From NCBI RefSeq assembly GCF_027620315.1, contig NZ_JAPNNL010000035.1, positions 1-47,496 on the forward strand: a stretch of 47,496 nucleotides of DNA, written 5' to 3'. The position numbers and the translations under genes are program-made. The first letter of the stretch is position 1. The number at the start of each line of letters is the position of its first letter. This document shows, piece after piece, positions 46,850 through 47,496 of the stretch. Under the pieces are notes generated by a model. It ran no database searches. It was not told the DNA's origin and worked only from the letters and a program-made list of their open reading frames with translations. The stretch comes from Nonomuraea corallina (GTDB lineage: Bacteria; Actinomycetota; Actinomycetes; Streptosporangiales; Streptosporangiaceae).

Positions 46850-47496
46850 ATGTCCGACGCGACGCCGTCCCTGGTCGCCGGGCGGTACCGGCTTGATGAA
46901 CGCATCGGCGGCGGTCCGGCGGATGAGGTGTGGCGGGGGTACGACACCCGCGCCGACTGGACCGTGGCCGTGAAGACGCTGGGGGCCCAGGCGGGGGCCG
47001 ACACCAGGGAGGCGCTGCGCCGCCACGCGCAGGCCGTCGCCCGGGTGATCCATCCCAACGTGGCCATGGTGCTGGACGTCGGCGAGCACGAGGGCGCGCC
47101 GTTCCTGGTGACGGAGTTCCTCACCGGGCCCAGCCTCGGCGAGGAACTGGCCGCGCGCGGGCCGCTCCGCGTGGTCGAGGTGTGCGACCTCATCGGTCAG
47201 GCCGCGGCCGGCCTGGACGCCGCCCACCGCGCCGGACTCGTCCACGGCAGGGTCGAGCCCGACAGCTTCCGCATGGCCGGCAGCGGCGTGCTCAAGGTCG
47301 TCGGCTTCGGCCTGCCGGGCCAGGCGGCCGCCGACCCCCGCTACCAGGCGCCCGAGCGGCTCGCCGGCGGCGAGGGGCAGCCGCCTGCCGACCTGTTCGG
47401 GCTCGGCGTGGTCTGCTACGAACTGCTCACCGGCCGCACGCCCGACCGGGACGGGCCGATCGCCCCGCCCGGCGCCCTGCGCCAGGGCGTCCCGGC
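46850..47496 (+). CDS. Serine/threonine protein kinase-like protein lacking catalytic residues (pseudokinase, 3' end outside window)
   Basis: The frame is open from the ATG at 46850 to the window end (215 residues seen). It has the order of a PknB-type kinase domain: glycine loop IGGGPADEVWRGYD (19-32), VAVK with K42, HPNVAMVLDVG, the hinge LVTEFLTGPSL, and APERL with E170. But the catalytic loop, normally HRDxKPxN, is HGRVEPDS (132-139), so the base Asp is Arg134; DFG is GFG (152-154), so the metal Asp is Gly; and the helix-C Glu appears replaced by His59. It is therefore predicted to bind rather than phosphorylate. The C-terminus, which would tell its role, is not seen. Confidence 0.85.
   Translation, partial: MSDATPSLVAGRYRLDERIGGGPADEVWRGYDTRADWTVAVKTLGAQAGADTREALRRHAQAVARVIHPNVAMVLDVGEHEGAPFLVTEFLTGPSLGEELAARGPLRVVEVCDLIGQAAAGLDAAHRAGLVHGRVEPDSFRMAGSGVLKVVGFGLPGQAAADPRYQAPERLAGGEGQPPADLFGLGVVCYELLTGRTPDRDGPIAPPGALRQGVP

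Overview
The window is one contiguous stretch of very GC-rich actinobacterial chromosome. It carries bldD, mihF, a class 1B pyrK/pyrD pair, rpoZ, an actinobacterial PriA and an F420-type luciferase-like oxidoreductase, with many GTG and TTG starts. Together these suggest a filamentous actinomycete, most like the Streptosporangiales (Nonomuraea and relatives). That placement rests on recognising gene order and families, not on a database search. I saw no transposase, phage gene, CRISPR array, rRNA or tRNA.

Left end (1-5450): a loosely packed accessory region. It holds the end of a membrane protein gene, an orphan cytochrome P450 with its [3Fe-4S] ferredoxin, an SdpI-like membrane protein, and two decayed genes (a TetR regulator and a methyltransferase). 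A HEPN-domain gene follows, reached from a strong promoter that overlaps one of two LexA (SOS) boxes. The developmental regulator bldD lies beyond it on the minus strand.

Middle (5766-33506): an arcC-permease-universal stress operon on the minus strand lies between bldD and the pyrimidine genes. The pyrimidine operon runs pyrR-pyrB-pyrC-carA-carB-pyrK-pyrD-pyrF and has a PyrR-binding hairpin just before pyrR. A palindromic repeat sits between pyrC and carA and keeps the carA frame open. Next comes the conserved block mihF-gmk-rpoZ-coaBC-(small gene)-metK-priA, then a pair of related uncharacterised genes, then def-fmt-rsmB and rpe. Several genes here appear to be leaderless.

Right part (33594-47496): the wreck of an oligopeptide ABC importer is followed by an MpaB-type oxygenase. 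The riboflavin operon ribD-ribE-pnuC-ribBA-ribH comes next, behind a clear FMN riboswitch. After a small PH-like membrane protein there is a coxD/coxE/xdhC/mocA-type set of molybdenum-hydroxylase maturation genes without the enzyme itself. The window ends with a membrane-anchored endonuclease/phosphatase-family protein, an LLM oxidoreductase and the start of a protein-kinase-like gene whose catalytic residues are missing.

The strongest leads are the SOS-controlled HEPN gene with a structured leader, the in-frame palindromic repeat before carA, the paralogous pair between priA and def, the pseudokinase, and a set of genes with a -10 box exactly six bases from the start codon.
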